From contig JAEUTZ010000021.1 in the NCBI GenBank assembly GCA_016787725.1, positions 1 to 64,000 of the forward strand: a stretch of DNA of 64,000 bases, in the 5' to 3' direction. Source of the DNA: Cyclobacteriaceae bacterium (GTDB taxonomy: Bacteria; Bacteroidota; Bacteroidia; Cytophagales; Cyclobacteriaceae). This document shows positions 25,825 through 35,928 of this stretch, in pieces. Positions within the stretch are counted from its first letter, which is position 1. Each line of letters begins with the position of its first letter. The position numbers were made by a program, and so were the translations under genes. The notes under the pieces are model-generated. The model was not told the origin of the DNA and did no database searches. It worked only from the letters and a program-made list of their open reading frames with translations.

Positions 25825-27057
25825 TTAACCATTATGTGTAGTAAATCCAGCCGCACGCATATCTTCCCAAAACCCCGGATAAGATTTATTGACCACCTCA
25901 GGATTTTTAATTTTCAGATCACAAAGAGTAGCCCAGGGCGCAAAGCCCATCGCCATCCGATGATCATGATAGGTTTCAATGGTTAGTTCATGATTCGGCA
26001 ATTTCCCTGGCGTTAAAACCCATTTTCCTGAGGGAGCCTCGTTTAAGCTCGCACCGATTTTCTTTATCTCATTCTGAAGCGCAGTAATTCGATCTGTTTC
26101 CTTAATCCGCAAACTTTCGAGTCCGGTAAACTCTCCTGTGATTCCTTTGGCGGCACAAACCGGTATTACAGTTTGAGCCAGATCAGGACAATCCTTAAAA
26201 TCCCATTGAATGAAAGGCGCTGATTCCTTTTTGGATAGCATGAGTTGATTGTTTTGGAACGTTGACGTTACCCCGATTCGCTCCATGATGATGGCAATCA
26301 CCCGGTCACCTTGCAGTGAGTTTTCTGAGACATTCGGTAAAACGATTTCGGCCGCCTTTGCCAACGCAGTAAATCCGTACCAATAGCTAATGGCCGACCA
26401 GTCGGCCTCAACAACAACATGGGCTGGCCGGTAGGCCCTGGCAGGAACTTGGATCGTTTGGGCGGCAAGGTCAATGTTCACGGTCACCCCGAAATCCTTC
26501 ATCAGCGCAGCGGTCATCTCAATGTAGGGTACACTCCCTATTTTACCCGTCAAGTTCAGGTTCAGACCTTGCGGTAAGGTTGCTGCAACCATCATTAAGG
26601 CAGAGATGTATTGGCTGCTGATATTACCAGCAATCGTCAGCGAATTTGTCCGTTGTTGCTCAAATCCTTTGATCTGAATGGGTGGAAAGCCTTCCTTTTC
26701 CAGGTAGTCAATCGTCACCCCCAACATCCGCAAAGCATCTACCAGGATTCCGATCGGCCGCTCTTTCATTCGTGGGGTACCCGTCAAAACTTTCTGCTGA
26801 TTAGTAATTCCAAAATAGGCGGTCAGAAAGCGCATCGTGGTACCGGCATCCATCACATCAATCACGGGGTTTGTGCTGGTAATTAATTGGGTCATCAATA
26901 CCGTATCCCGGGCATCGGAGAGATTACTAACAGTTGATCGGTTCCCACTCAACGCTTTCAAGATGAGAGCCCGGTTACTAATGCTCTTAGAAGAAGATAG
27001 CCGATGAATGGTGCCTTTAATGGAAGAGGTTCTTTTGATGGATAGGGACGAGGTCAA
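25825..27057 (-). CDS. aroA: 3-phosphoshikimate 1-carboxyvinyltransferase (EPSP synthase)
   Basis: A 410-residue cytosolic enzyme of the shikimate pathway that joins PEP to shikimate-3-phosphate. Family motifs: SSKSISNRALIL at the N-terminus, DAGTTMRFLTA (PEP site) and RIKETDRITALQNEI (shikimate-phosphate site). It is a short version compared with the usual 420-440 residues. It is separated from aroB, the other shikimate gene on the same strand, by a small opposite-strand gene. Confidence 0.93.
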   Translation of the reverse strand: MTSSLSIKRTSSIKGTIHRLSSSKSISNRALILKALSGNRSTVSNLSDARDTVLMTQLITSTNPVIDVMDAGTTMRFLTAYFGITNQQKVLTGTPRMKERPIGILVDALRMLGVTIDYLEKEGFPPIQIKGFEQQRTNSLTIAGNISSQYISALMMVAATLPQGLNLNLTGKIGSVPYIEMTAALMKDFGVTVNIDLAAQTIQVPARAYRPAHVVVEADWSAISYWYGFTALAKAAEIVLPNVSENSLQGDRVIAIIMERIGVTSTFQNNQLMLSKKESAPFIQWDFKDCPDLAQTVIPVCAAKGITGEFTGLESLRIKETDRITALQNEIKKIGASLNEAPSGKWVLTPGKLPNHELTIETYHDHRMAMGFAPWATLCDLKIKNPEVVNKSYPGFWEDMRAAGFTTHNG

Positions 27058-27150
27058 AGGATGGTTATTAAGGTGCGATAAAAATAAATTTTAGCGGACA
27101 TTTTTTGGGTACAATGAAACATTTTAATTTGAAAAGGAGTTTATAAAGGT

Positions 27151-27342
27151 ATGACAACAACTAAGAAAGTAATGATCGGTTTGGGAGTAGCCGGAGGAGC
27201 TTTGCTCGCTGCCTGGTTGCTAACCGGGGAGCGCGGAAAGAAAACCAAAGAATTCGTTTCCAAAAAAGCAGACGACCTGAAGCAGGCCATCAACAAAAAG
27301 ACTAACGCTGATTTTGACGACTCAGACGTACACTATGTGTAA
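27151..27342 (+). CDS. Small YtxH-like membrane protein
   Basis: A 63-residue protein with one N-terminal membrane span (VMIGLGVAGGALLAAWLL) followed by a Lys-rich helix (KKTKEFVSKKADDLKQAINKK) and an acidic tail. This matches the YtxH-like stress-associated family, whose role is unknown. A plausible Shine-Dalgarno AAAAGGAG sits 10-15 bases before the ATG, unusual for this phylum. Its stop overlaps the aroB stop from the other strand by 10 bases. Confidence 0.75.
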   Translation: MTTTKKVMIGLGVAGGALLAAWLLTGERGKKTKEFVSKKADDLKQAINKKTNADFDDSDVHYV

Positions 27343-28367
27343 ACCGACTGATAGTAATCAAGGGAAGCATTTATTTCTTCGGAGCTAACCTCCACATCCC
27401 ACCGGGCTTTGCCAATTCCTTCCGGCAAGGCCATGAGAATTTTACTGCCTTTATTTTTTTTGTCTTGAGTTATTAATTCCGTCAATCCATCGCGTTTGGC
27501 TGGAAGAGGAATAACGGGATAAACTTGTTTAAGGTAGCCTACAATGTCCTCTAACTCGGCTTTTTTAAGCATGTTCTTATTAAAAGCGATCCAGGACTCC
27601 GCCAACATGCCCAGCGCAATCGCTTCCCCATGAAAAATGCGGTGTTCAGAATTCAGGAAATAGCTCTCCACCGCGTGGCCAATGGTGTGACCAAAGTTTA
27701 AGATTTTGCGAAGGCCTTTTTCTTTCGGATCGGTGACCACCACCCCGCGCTTGAAATCAACAGAATGACCAAGCAGGGTCTCCCAGTCCTGATTTTGCAA
27801 CGACTTTTTACGGAGGGTATTCCACATGGTACGGTCAGCGATCAGGCAGTGCTTGATTACCTCGGCAAACCCGGACCGGAGTTCGCGTTCGGGTAATGTC
27901 TTCAAAAATACGGGGCTGATCAGTGTGGCAACGGGCTCACAAAATACGCCAATATGATTTTTGAAATTGAGGAAGTCGATGCCCAGTTTACCACCCACGC
28001 TGGCATCCACCTGGGCTAGCAAGGTAGTGGGTATCAAGATGAAATCAATTCCTCGTTTATAGGTAGCGGCACAAAACCCACCGAGGTCGCCCAGCACACC
28101 GCCTCCCAGCACCAGTACAAGGGCGTGTCGATCTAACTGTTGCTGGGTAAAGTACTCCCAAACCAATTTGCATGTTTCCAGGTTCTTTTGCTCCTCTCCG
28201 GCCGGTACGACAAGAAGTTCGGAATCGGGAAGACTCTCTTTAATCAATGGCCAGCAAAACCGATGGGTATTTGAATCGGTGAGCACCACTTTTTTCGACC
28301 ACGACTTACGGGATAGAAACCCACGGATCAATTCGTTTGGGTTGGCCGCTATTTTTACCTGAGACAT
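27333..28367 (-). CDS. aroB: 3-dehydroquinate synthase
   Basis: A 344-residue NAD- and zinc-dependent enzyme that cyclises DAHP to 3-dehydroquinate, the second step of the shikimate pathway. Motifs: VLGGGVLGDLGGFCA (NAD binding), IPTTLLAQVDASVGGK (substrate site) and FGHTIGHAVE (metal ligands). It is divergent from the proline dehydrogenase gene. Confidence 0.94.
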   Translation of the reverse strand: MSQVKIAANPNELIRGFLSRKSWSKKVVLTDSNTHRFCWPLIKESLPDSELLVVPAGEEQKNLETCKLVWEYFTQQQLDRHALVLVLGGGVLGDLGGFCAATYKRGIDFILIPTTLLAQVDASVGGKLGIDFLNFKNHIGVFCEPVATLISPVFLKTLPERELRSGFAEVIKHCLIADRTMWNTLRKKSLQNQDWETLLGHSVDFKRGVVVTDPKEKGLRKILNFGHTIGHAVESYFLNSEHRIFHGEAIALGMLAESWIAFNKNMLKKAELEDIVGYLKQVYPVIPLPAKRDGLTELITQDKKNKGSKILMALPEGIGKARWDVEVSSEEINASLDYYQSVYT

Positions 28368-28431
28368 TTCAACAAATTAAGTCATTTCTCCTCTTTAGGC
28401 CGTGGGGGCATTCAAAAATGTGAGGCAATCT

Positions 28432-28439
28432 TATATTTG
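28432..28439 (+). promoter_or_regulatory. Candidate -7 element for proline dehydrogenase
   Basis: TATATTTG matches TAnnTTTG and ends 19 bases before the ATG at 28459. No clear -33 TTTG is seen at the expected distance. It also favours the ATG at 28459 over a start at 28402. Confidence 0.45.
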
Positions 28440-28458
28440 TGCCACCAATTGCAAACGT

Positions 28459-29646
28459 ATGCACGCTGAACCCAACGTTCATTTTCATGATACCGAAGTT
28501 GCTTTCTCCTACAAAAGTGATGGTGAATTAAGAAAGGCCAATTTCATCTTTTCCATTGTCAATCATCCCTGGGTTTCCACCCTTGCCACAAGCCTGGCCC
28601 GGGCCGGGTTGGCGCTGCACCTTCCCGTGAAGGGGCTAATCAAGGCAACGGTGTTTGAGCATTTCTGTGGGGGTGAAACCATTGATCAAAGTGTTAAAAC
28701 AATCAATACCTTAACCCGCTTCCACGTTGGTGCCATCCTCGATTACTCAGCCGAAGGGGCACAAAGTGAAGCCGGGTTTGATCAGACCATGGGCGAAATT
28801 CTCAAGACCCTGGACAAAGCCAAAAATAATCCGGCCATTCCGTTTACCGTTTTCAAATCAACCGGCCTGGTGATGATGGATGTATTGGAGAAAGTGCAGA
28901 GTAAAGCGGAGTTAACACCGGACGAAAAAGAAGCTTTTCAACATTTTCGGGACCGGGTAGAGACGATTTGCGCGCGGGCCTTTGCTTATGATGTGCCCGT
29001 AATGATTGATGCCGAGGATAGCTGGATTCAGAATCCGATTGATGAACTCAGCTACGAGATGATGCGGAAGTACAACCTAAAGCGCCCGATCGTGTACAAC
29101 ACGTATCAGATGTACCGGAAGGATATGCTTGATAACCTACGCAAAGCACACCATGATGCAGTCATGCACAATTATTTTTTAGGGGTAAAAATGGTTCGCG
29201 GAGCGTACATGGAAAAAGAAGCCACACGGGCGGAGAAATTGAACTACCCAAACCCCATCCACCCGAATAAGCAGGCTACCGATGACTCCTTTAATAAAGG
29301 GTTAGCTTTCTGCATTGATAATAAGCAGCGGATCAGCCTGATGTGTGGCTCGCACAATGAGTACAGCAATCAATACTTAACTGTGCTGATGGACAAGCAC
29401 AGCATGCAACCCAGCGATAACCGGGTGTGGTTTGCTCAACTGTTGGGGATGAGTGATAATATTTCTTTCAACCTGGCCAAGGCAGGCTACAATGTGGTGA
29501 AATACGTGCCGTATGGGCCTGTGGAGCTGGTCATGCCTTACTTGATACGAAGGGCTTCTGAGAATACCTCCATTGCCGGACAAAGCAGCCGGGAACTGAC
29601 GCTCATCCGGAAAGAACTGGCTCGCAGAAGAGGAAACCGGACTTAA
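28459..29646 (+). CDS. Proline dehydrogenase
   Basis: A 395-residue FAD-dependent enzyme that oxidises proline to P5C. The start chosen is the ATG at 28459 (MHAEPNVHFHDTEVAFSYKS), which matches Bacteroidota homologs; the frame extends upstream without homology. Core TIM-barrel motifs include MIDAEDSWIQ, VKMVRGAYMEKE, LMCGSHNEYS and KYVPYGPVELVMPYLIRR. Monofunctional; no P5C dehydrogenase gene lies in the window. Confidence 0.92.
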   Translation: MHAEPNVHFHDTEVAFSYKSDGELRKANFIFSIVNHPWVSTLATSLARAGLALHLPVKGLIKATVFEHFCGGETIDQSVKTINTLTRFHVGAILDYSAEGAQSEAGFDQTMGEILKTLDKAKNNPAIPFTVFKSTGLVMMDVLEKVQSKAELTPDEKEAFQHFRDRVETICARAFAYDVPVMIDAEDSWIQNPIDELSYEMMRKYNLKRPIVYNTYQMYRKDMLDNLRKAHHDAVMHNYFLGVKMVRGAYMEKEATRAEKLNYPNPIHPNKQATDDSFNKGLAFCIDNKQRISLMCGSHNEYSNQYLTVLMDKHSMQPSDNRVWFAQLLGMSDNISFNLAKAGYNVVKYVPYGPVELVMPYLIRRASENTSIAGQSSRELTLIRKELARRRGNRT

Positions 29647-29698
29647 GCATAGTAACCCTCCCGGCATAGCTACCTAGGTACACCTGGTTTAATACGGC

Positions 29699-29730
29699 TT
29701 TCTGCAATAGCAGTCATTTGTTTAATTTTG
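29699..29730 (+). promoter_or_regulatory. Candidate promoter for lysS
   Basis: TTTC at 29699-29702 and TAATTTTG at 29723-29730, 20 bases apart, approximate TTTG/TAnnTTTG with one mismatch, 20 bases before the lysS ATG at 29751. Confidence 0.45.
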
Positions 29731-29750
29731 CCCCTCATTACCAAATCGCC

Positions 29751-31484
29751 ATGCAATTAAGCGAGCAAGAAATCATTCGCAGACAAAGTCTCCAGGAGTT
29801 GATCAAACTAGGGATTAATCCTTATCCGGCCGAATTATTTGAAATCAATACCTCTGCCGCAGATATTCATACGAACTACCCAAATCAGAAGATTGATTAC
29901 AAAGATGTTTCCATTGCAGGTCGCATCATGTCTCGCAGGGTAATGGGCAATGCTTCCTTTGCCGAATTGCAGGATGAATCAGGTCGCATTCAGGTGTATT
30001 TTCGAAGGGATGATATTTGCCCGGGTGATGACAAAACCTTGTACAACATTGTTTTTAAGAAGCATCTGGATATTGGAGATATTATTGGTGTTCGGGGATT
30101 TGTGTTCACTACCCAAACAGGGGAGATCTCCATCCATGTTACCAGCTTTAAAATATTGTCAAAATCGTTACGCCCCTTGCCGGTTGTGAAAGAGACAAAA
30201 GATGAACAAGGCAATGTTGTATTGCACGATGCCTTTACGGATCCGGAGCAGCGCTATCGCCAACGCTATGTTGACCTGGTGGTAAACCCGCAGGTTCGTG
30301 ATGCTTTTGTTAAGCGCACTAAATTGGTGAATTCAATGCGCGAATACCTGAACAACAAGGGCTACCTGGAGGTGGAGACTCCCATTCTTCAGCCCTTGTA
30401 TGGAGGTGCCGCTGCCAAGCCTTTTAAAACGCATCACAATACGCTGGACATGACACTCTACCTGCGCATTGCCAATGAGTTGTACTTAAAACGTTTGATA
30501 GTGGGCGGATTTAACGGGGTGTATGAGTTTTCAAAGGATTTCCGCAACGAGGGGATGTCTCGGTTTCACAACCCGGAATTCACGCAAGTGGAGTTGTACG
30601 TTGCCTATAAGGATTACCATTGGATGATGGACCTGGTGGAGGAAATGATTGAAAAAGTAGCCATTGATTTGCATGGCTCTACCGAAGTGAAAGTTGGGGA
30701 GAATATCATCGACTTTAAGCGCCCGTGGAAGCGGTTTACCATGTATGAAGCTATTCAGCATTTTACCGGAGTCGATATCGCCACGATGGATGAAGCCACC
30801 TTGCGTGATACCTGCAAGAAACTTCATGTGCCTATGGATTTAACGATGGGCAAAGGCAAACTTATTGATCAGATCTTTGGTGAGAAATGCGAGCCCAATC
30901 TCATTCAGCCAACATTCATAACGGATTATCCGCTGGAGATGTCTCCGCTTGCCAAAAAGCACCGCAGCAAACCGGGATTGGTGGAGCGATTCGAAGCCAT
31001 TTGCAATCGCAAGGAAATTTGTAATTCATTTTCAGAGCTGAACGATCCGCTGGATCAGCGCGAACGTTTTGAAGAACAACTTGAGTTGGGCAAGCGCGGA
31101 GATGAAGAAGCGATGACCCTGGATGAGGACTTTTTACGCGCACTGGAATATGGAATGCCACCCACGGCCGGATTGGGCATAGGCATTGACCGGTTGTCCA
31201 TGATCATGACCAACTCTCCCTCCATTCAGGATGTAATCTTTTTTCCACAGATGAAACCGGAAAAGCAAGTGGAAACGAGTGCGGAAGCTGACTTTACAGC
31301 CTTGGGCATTCGCCCGGAGTTGCTGCCCATTCTGCAGAAGTTAGGCATCACCACAATAACTCAGTTGAAAGCGATGAAAGCTACAAAGCTCTTTAACGAC
31401 ATTCCAGGCATGCGGAAAAAATTAAAACTGGAAAATGTTCAAAACCCAACTTTACAGGAAATCGAAAGTTGGCTGGCCGGTTAA
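29751..31484 (+). CDS. lysS: Lysyl-tRNA synthetase (class II)
   Basis: A 577-residue cytosolic enzyme that charges tRNA-Lys. It has an N-terminal OB-fold anticodon domain (about 50-150) and a class II catalytic core with motif 2 [20 protein letters not shown] and motif 3 [12 protein letters not shown]. After the core comes a tail of about 70 residues ([15 protein letters not shown]...) resembling a small helix-hairpin-helix-like extension, seen in relatives within the phylum. The ATG at 29751 is preferred to the TTG at 29718. Its stop overlaps the next gene's stop by 4 bases. Confidence 0.95.
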   Translation: MQLSEQEIIRRQSLQELIKLGINPYPAELFEINTSAADIHTNYPNQKIDYKDVSIAGRIMSRRVMGNASFAELQDESGRIQVYFRRDDICPGDDKTLYNIVFKKHLDIGDIIGVRGFVFTTQTGEISIHVTSFKILSKSLRPLPVVKETKDEQGNVVLHDAFTDPEQRYRQRYVDLVVNPQVRDAFVKRTKLVNSMREYLNNKGYLEVETPILQPLYGGAAAKPFKTHHNTLDMTLYLRIANELYLKRLIVGGFNGVYEFSKDFRNEGMSRFHNPEFTQVELYVAYKDYHWMMDLVEEMIEKVAIDLHGSTEVKVGENIIDFKRPWKRFTMYEAIQHFTGVDIATMDEATLRDTCKKLHVPMDLTMGKGKLIDQIFGEKCEPNLIQPTFITDYPLEMSPLAKKHRSKPGLVERFEAICNRKEICNSFSELNDPLDQRERFEEQLELGKRGDEEAMTLDEDFLRALEYGMPPTAGLGIGIDRLSMIMTNSPSIQDVIFFPQMKPEKQVETSAEADFTALGIRPELLPILQKLGITTITQLKAMKATKLFNDIPGMRKKLKLENVQNPTLQEIESWLAG

Positions 31485-32131
31485 AAACGATAAAAGATAA
31501 AGATGCCAGCGGCCGGTTGAATCTGCAAGGTAAGATTATTAAAGCCTTCTTTGCGCTCGGTGGCCAGGCTGCCATCTGTATTGAATGTTTCCCATTGCGT
31601 CAATTCCCGTCCATATGAAATTCGCAAGGAGGCTTCTGTGGACAGATACAATTTTTCATTAATATGAAAACGAATGCCCAGAAAGGGTGCCGCGATACCG
31701 CCAGCGGTTAAATTTACCGAGCGGTATGCTAACACCGAGTTGTAATAAGCCTCTTGATTTGATTGCTCATAGAAGATGCCCATGTCTGCACCGTAGTTAA
31801 AAATCCATTTTTTACTTAGTTGATTTTGCTTCTCTTTCCCCAGGGTAAGGCTGCCCGAATAATTTTGCCGCTTTTCATAGTTGGGGGTTACACTCCATGT
31901 GGTAAGGTTGGTATTAACATAAACACTACCGCCAACCCGCAGTGCCGCATTGGACGATTTTTGACGTTTATACATTATATCAAAAGGTGAAGTCGTACTG
32001 TAGAGTATTCCATTTAGCAGCATGGTTGTATTAAATCCAATGTCGTGCTTGTATTTAGTTAAGTCGGGTAATTCCTGGCCAAATGTCAATGAGAAGACAA
32101 AGCACAGGATAAGGGTCAATGTGAATTTCAT
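31481..32131 (-). CDS. Putative small outer-membrane beta-barrel protein
   Basis: A 216-residue exported protein with a clear signal peptide ([11 protein letters not shown]). The mature part alternates hydrophobic and polar residues with aromatic girdles ([39 protein letters not shown]) and ends in an aromatic YRF, all typical of outer-membrane beta barrels. No family is recognised. It lies 123 bases from lptD on the same strand. Confidence 0.65.
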   Translation of the reverse strand: MKFTLTLILCFVFSLTFGQELPDLTKYKHDIGFNTTMLLNGILYSTTSPFDIMYKRQKSSNAALRVGGSVYVNTNLTTWSVTPNYEKRQNYSGSLTLGKEKQNQLSKKWIFNYGADMGIFYEQSNQEAYYNSVLAYRSVNLTAGGIAAPFLGIRFHINEKLYLSTEASLRISYGRELTQWETFNTDGSLATERKEGFNNLTLQIQPAAGIFIFYRF

Positions 32132-32254
32132 AGCGATTATCGGTTACGTTATTCGAATGATCTTACAACAGAAAGTTAGCGGATATACGGAGCACTATGC
32201 AAAAATTTTGCCATAGGTAGTTATGCCAATCATTCAGGTAAGCAGTGAGTACCC

Positions 32255-35086
32255 TTAATTATCGAAGAAGTTGCGCTGGCGATCAAGTTTCAGGTCGCGC
32301 AGCATGCCCGACTTAACACCAATAGAAAAGCTGTAGGATTGGTAACGGCCAAACGGTACCCAGTTTAAACTCATCTGCCAGCAATGCAAGTCTCGATTTA
32401 TGCTGATCTGGGTCTGGGTGAATTCATTATTCTCGAAGTCGTAGCCTGAGTTGTAAACGATTTTCCATTTTTCTGTAATGGATAAGTCACCATTAAACCG
32501 GATCGCCTGCGTTACCTTCGGATCCTGGTTTTCCTGATGACTGTAGTCGATGTTATAACTGATTCTCAAATTCCAGGGAATGGAGAAATCGACATAGGCA
32601 TCTGGATTTTGAAGCAGGTAGCGTTTGTCAGAGTCTGAAATGTCGGATTTGGAAATCTTTTCACGCATTTCATTGTCACTGTTTCTTCCCTTTGGGTTTA
32701 AGTTTGTGCTGAACGCAAAATTGGCGTTGGTGATGCGACCTAACGATCCGGAATTCCAGGCGTACCGGCTAATCCTTCTTTCTGAATAAATCGGGACAAG
32801 CTTCTGTTCCGGATCTTCATAATCGGTAATGATCTGTCGGTACTCATAGGGATCTAATGTGGCTCCGAAATTCAGGTTGATTTTATCATTCAGCACATTG
32901 GTGTTGGCGGAAAGATTGAAGTTAGCCAGTTTGAATGAGTCGGCAAGAAAATTATAGGAAGTAGCCACCGCGAGCGTGTTGAAGAGAGAAATCTTTCGAT
33001 CCACGGTGTCCTTTGGCGATCGGACTTTCATTTCAATATTGTTGTTCAAACTCATCCCCAGGGCGCTGCTTTTCCCAGACGTTGCGTTCCCGTACACGAA
33101 CCCTTCATACGTTGACTTAAGCACATCCGTTGTATTGCCGGCACCATCGGTTGTGGTAAATCGTTGATAGTAACCATATTTGGGGTCGCCAAAATCGGGT
33201 TGAAAGCTGTAGCTAACGGAGGGGTTTATTACATGGCGGATGGCACGAATCCGTTTGTTAGGATTTTTGGTGAGGTAGGTTCCGTAAATCCGGGTATTCA
33301 TACCAATGCCCCCCGAATAGTTAAATACCCGGTTAAATCCATCCACTTTCGTGGCGGTAAAAACACGAGAGCTATCGTTATACGACCAGGCCAAACGCTC
33401 GAAATACCAACGCTCCTCATAATTGAAATTAGGACTAAACGTAAAGAACTTCAGCAGTTTAAAGGAGGTACTAAGTGGAATAGCATGCCGGACTCCTTTT
33501 TTTGCGTTTCGAAACAAGTAGGGAAGGGTTTCCAGGGTAAAGGGTGCGATGCTGTCCGTTGGGCTTCCATCTACCTTGCCCAGGTTGTTCGTAATTTGAT
33601 TTACTCCATTGCCTGTGTACCGCACGTTGATATTCTGAAGGAACATGTTGTTCTGCACATTCTTAAACGGATAAATGTTGTTTACATTCAAACTCAGGTC
33701 GGGTATCGGCAGGTCAACCTGGTTGGTGCTCAGGTTTTGCGAATGCCGGAGGTTTACTCCTAGGCTGAGCGGGGTTCCGGGAAACGATTTGCTGTAGTTG
33801 ACGCTGGAGCTCAGGTTTTGTGTTACGTTGTCAATGCGGCCGGATTGCGTGTTGGTATTAACCCCTAAAAAGTTATTGGTATTGTAGGTGGAGCTGGCGG
33901 CATTAACCGAGGCTGAGAATCTGCTGGACCCCTTGGTTTGCGGACTGTGGCTCCACATAATCCGGAAATCTTTTTGGTAGGTGGGTGCCTCTATATCATC
34001 TGTATTGATGTTGTTGGTGAAGGAAAAATTAAAGGCCCCAGTATAATTATAGCGTTTATTATAATTGCTGTTCACATAAACCGCACCCCCTCCCTTGGAA
34101 TAAATGTCCCCCGTCAAACCCAGTTTTACATACTCACTGATGTCAAAAAAATATCCGCCATTGCGCAAAAAGAAACCTCGTCTTCCTTCTTCGCCATACG
34201 TTGGAATAATAACTCCGGAAGCACTTTTGCGCGGAGACGGAAACATACCAAAGGCAAAACCCAGCGGAGTGGGGACATCATTGAATTCCATATAAAATGG
34301 CCCGGAGATCATCTTATCCCCGGGAATTGCCTTTACCCGTTTTGAAATAATGCGAAAGTGGGGATGGGCCAGGTCGCAGGTGGTATAGGCGTTATTGATC
34401 GTGAACAATTCGTTCTTTTCGTTCTTATAAACCACACCACCATGTAAAAAACCATCGCCCTGTTTGGTCACCACCTCCGAAATTTTCGCTTTTCTGGTTT
34501 TGAAGTTATAAACCATGTCTTTGGTTTCGTACTTCTCATTGCCATTTATGAATATGGGGTACCCCACATGGCGTCCGGTTGAATCGAGTCTGCTTTTAGC
34601 GGAAATGGTGGATAGATTATAGTCGATCACGATTTCTTCGGCCTGCAGTTCGATTAATCCATACTTCACTTTGGCATCACCATAGAGTTTGATGATTTTC
34701 TGATCTAAATTCGAATTAATGGAATCGCGGGCCGAGTAAGTAATGGTAGTTTCAATTTCACTCTTGGGCAGGTTTTTTGTGGTATCGGTTTGTACCACGG
34801 TGGTATCCTTTTTGTTTGGATTTTGGCCGGCCGATTGCAGGGTATCTTGTTTCATGGGCAGGCTCCCCGCGGGCGGGCGAACAGGACGCTCTACCTGCGC
34901 GTACCCCGTAATATCGAAATTAATGATGAAAAGGAAGGCGATAGTAACTCGTAACACACCGGTTCTGGGCTCTGAATTGAAATTCAGGGGTTTAGCTTTT
35001 AGTGAAAAATTCACAACTTTGTACAAAGTTATTGCAAATACTCCAATCATCAGTAGCCCAGTGAAGAATATCAGAACTAAGCTCAT
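32255..35086 (-). CDS. lptD: LPS-assembly outer-membrane protein LptD
   Basis: A 943-residue protein with an OstA-like N-terminal jelly roll (about 115-245: IKLYGDAKVKYG, LQAEEIVIDYN, FKTRKAKIS) and a large beta barrel ending in SIGVKSGMLRDL. It would insert lipopolysaccharide into the outer leaflet. The signal sequence seems to be the second hydrophobic segment (FLFIINFDITGYAQ), preceded by an extra hydrophobic stretch; a GTG at 34957 would give a canonical signal, so the true start may be there. Divergent from the amidase gene. Confidence 0.85.
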   Translation of the reverse strand: MSLVLIFFTGLLMIGVFAITLYKVVNFSLKAKPLNFNSEPRTGVLRVTIAFLFIINFDITGYAQVERPVRPPAGSLPMKQDTLQSAGQNPNKKDTTVVQTDTTKNLPKSEIETTITYSARDSINSNLDQKIIKLYGDAKVKYGLIELQAEEIVIDYNLSTISAKSRLDSTGRHVGYPIFINGNEKYETKDMVYNFKTRKAKISEVVTKQGDGFLHGGVVYKNEKNELFTINNAYTTCDLAHPHFRIISKRVKAIPGDKMISGPFYMEFNDVPTPLGFAFGMFPSPRKSASGVIIPTYGEEGRRGFFLRNGGYFFDISEYVKLGLTGDIYSKGGGAVYVNSNYNKRYNYTGAFNFSFTNNINTDDIEAPTYQKDFRIMWSHSPQTKGSSRFSASVNAASSTYNTNNFLGVNTNTQSGRIDNVTQNLSSSVNYSKSFPGTPLSLGVNLRHSQNLSTNQVDLPIPDLSLNVNNIYPFKNVQNNMFLQNINVRYTGNGVNQITNNLGKVDGSPTDSIAPFTLETLPYLFRNAKKGVRHAIPLSTSFKLLKFFTFSPNFNYEERWYFERLAWSYNDSSRVFTATKVDGFNRVFNYSGGIGMNTRIYGTYLTKNPNKRIRAIRHVINPSVSYSFQPDFGDPKYGYYQRFTTTDGAGNTTDVLKSTYEGFVYGNATSGKSSALGMSLNNNIEMKVRSPKDTVDRKISLFNTLAVATSYNFLADSFKLANFNLSANTNVLNDKINLNFGATLDPYEYRQIITDYEDPEQKLVPIYSERRISRYAWNSGSLGRITNANFAFSTNLNPKGRNSDNEMREKISKSDISDSDKRYLLQNPDAYVDFSIPWNLRISYNIDYSHQENQDPKVTQAIRFNGDLSITEKWKIVYNSGYDFENNEFTQTQISINRDLHCWQMSLNWVPFGRYQSYSFSIGVKSGMLRDLKLDRQRNFFDN
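35015..35030. promoter_or_regulatory. 16-base perfect palindrome with an embedded -7-like element
   Basis: AACTTTGTACAAAGTT is an exact palindrome; read on the minus strand it includes TAACTTTG, a TAnnTTTG match. It lies inside the N-terminal extension of the lptD frame, 58 bases before the alternative GTG start at 34957, supporting the idea that this stretch is regulatory. Confidence 0.35.
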
Positions 35087-35143
35087 CCCGAAAGCAATAA
35101 CCTTGCTAAACTCACTATCGACCTCAAAAAAAACAAAGTGGGT

Positions 35144-35923
35144 ATGAAAAGAAGAGATTTTATCCTGAAATCATCCGCTCTTACCACGTTGCCTTTTTTT
35201 GCCTTTCGACAAAAGGGGTTTAAGGTACGCACGGTGGTGATTGATGCCGGGCATGGCGGCAAAGACCCGGGTACCATTGGCCAGTTTGCCCGTGAGAAAG
35301 ATGTTGTGCTTAAAATTGCACTTAAAACCGGCAAATACATTGAAGATAATATACCCGGTGTGAAGGTTTTATATACCCGTAACACGGATCGGTATGTTGA
35401 TTTTCAAGGGCGGGCGGATGTGGCAAATAAAAACAAGGCCGATCTCTTTATGAGCATCCATGCAAATTCCATTGTGGGCGCGAATGCCTACGGAACGGAA
35501 ACATTTGTTATGGGCTTGCACAAGGATACCAGCAACTTTGAGGTGGCCAAACGCGAGAACTCGGTTATCCTGATGGATGAAAACTACAAGGAGAAATACG
35601 AGGGCTTTGATCCAAACAGCCCCGAATCCTATATTCTGTTCTCTCTAAATCAAAGCGCCTATCAGGAAAATAGCCTGCGCTTTGCCCAAAAGGTAGAAGA
35701 TCAATTCAAGAACCGGGTGGGCAGGCACAGCCGCGGTGTTAAGCAGGCCGGGTTTCTTGTTTTGTGGATGACCACCACGCCCAGCGTGCTGATTGAAACC
35801 GGATTTTTATCCAATGCCAAGGAAGAGCAATATCTGGCCAGTGAAAAAGGTCAGGATTTGATTTCATCCGGCATCTACCGCGCTTTTAGAGACTACAAAG
35901 AGGAAATCGAATCCATAAATTAA
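35144..35923 (+). CDS. N-acetylmuramoyl-L-alanine amidase (Amidase_3)
   Basis: A 259-residue zinc amidase that cleaves the peptide from MurNAc, used in cell separation or turnover. Zinc and catalytic residues: His37 in DAGHGGKDPG, Glu51 in REKDVV, His106 in SIHANSI and catalytic Glu218 in LIETGFLSN. The N-terminus (MKRRDFILKSSALTTLPFF) looks like a twin-arginine signal, and several related amidases are Tat-exported. The ATG at 35144 is used; the GTG at 35138 would add two residues. It is 5 bases upstream of the MlaD gene. Confidence 0.9.
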   Translation: MKRRDFILKSSALTTLPFFAFRQKGFKVRTVVIDAGHGGKDPGTIGQFAREKDVVLKIALKTGKYIEDNIPGVKVLYTRNTDRYVDFQGRADVANKNKADLFMSIHANSIVGANAYGTETFVMGLHKDTSNFEVAKRENSVILMDENYKEKYEGFDPNSPESYILFSLNQSAYQENSLRFAQKVEDQFKNRVGRHSRGVKQAGFLVLWMTTTPSVLIETGFLSNAKEEQYLASEKGQDLISSGIYRAFRDYKEEIESIN

Positions 35924-35928
35924 TTCAT

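Noticed and set aside
32160-32240. Short inverted repeat around CTATGCAAAA / TTTTGCCATAG before lptD's end
   Set aside because: The loop would be only a few bases and the T-run is missing; not convincing as a terminator.
33164-33763. 199-aa plus-strand frame inside lptD
   Set aside because: Long only because of the absence of stops opposite a large gene; lacks motifs.
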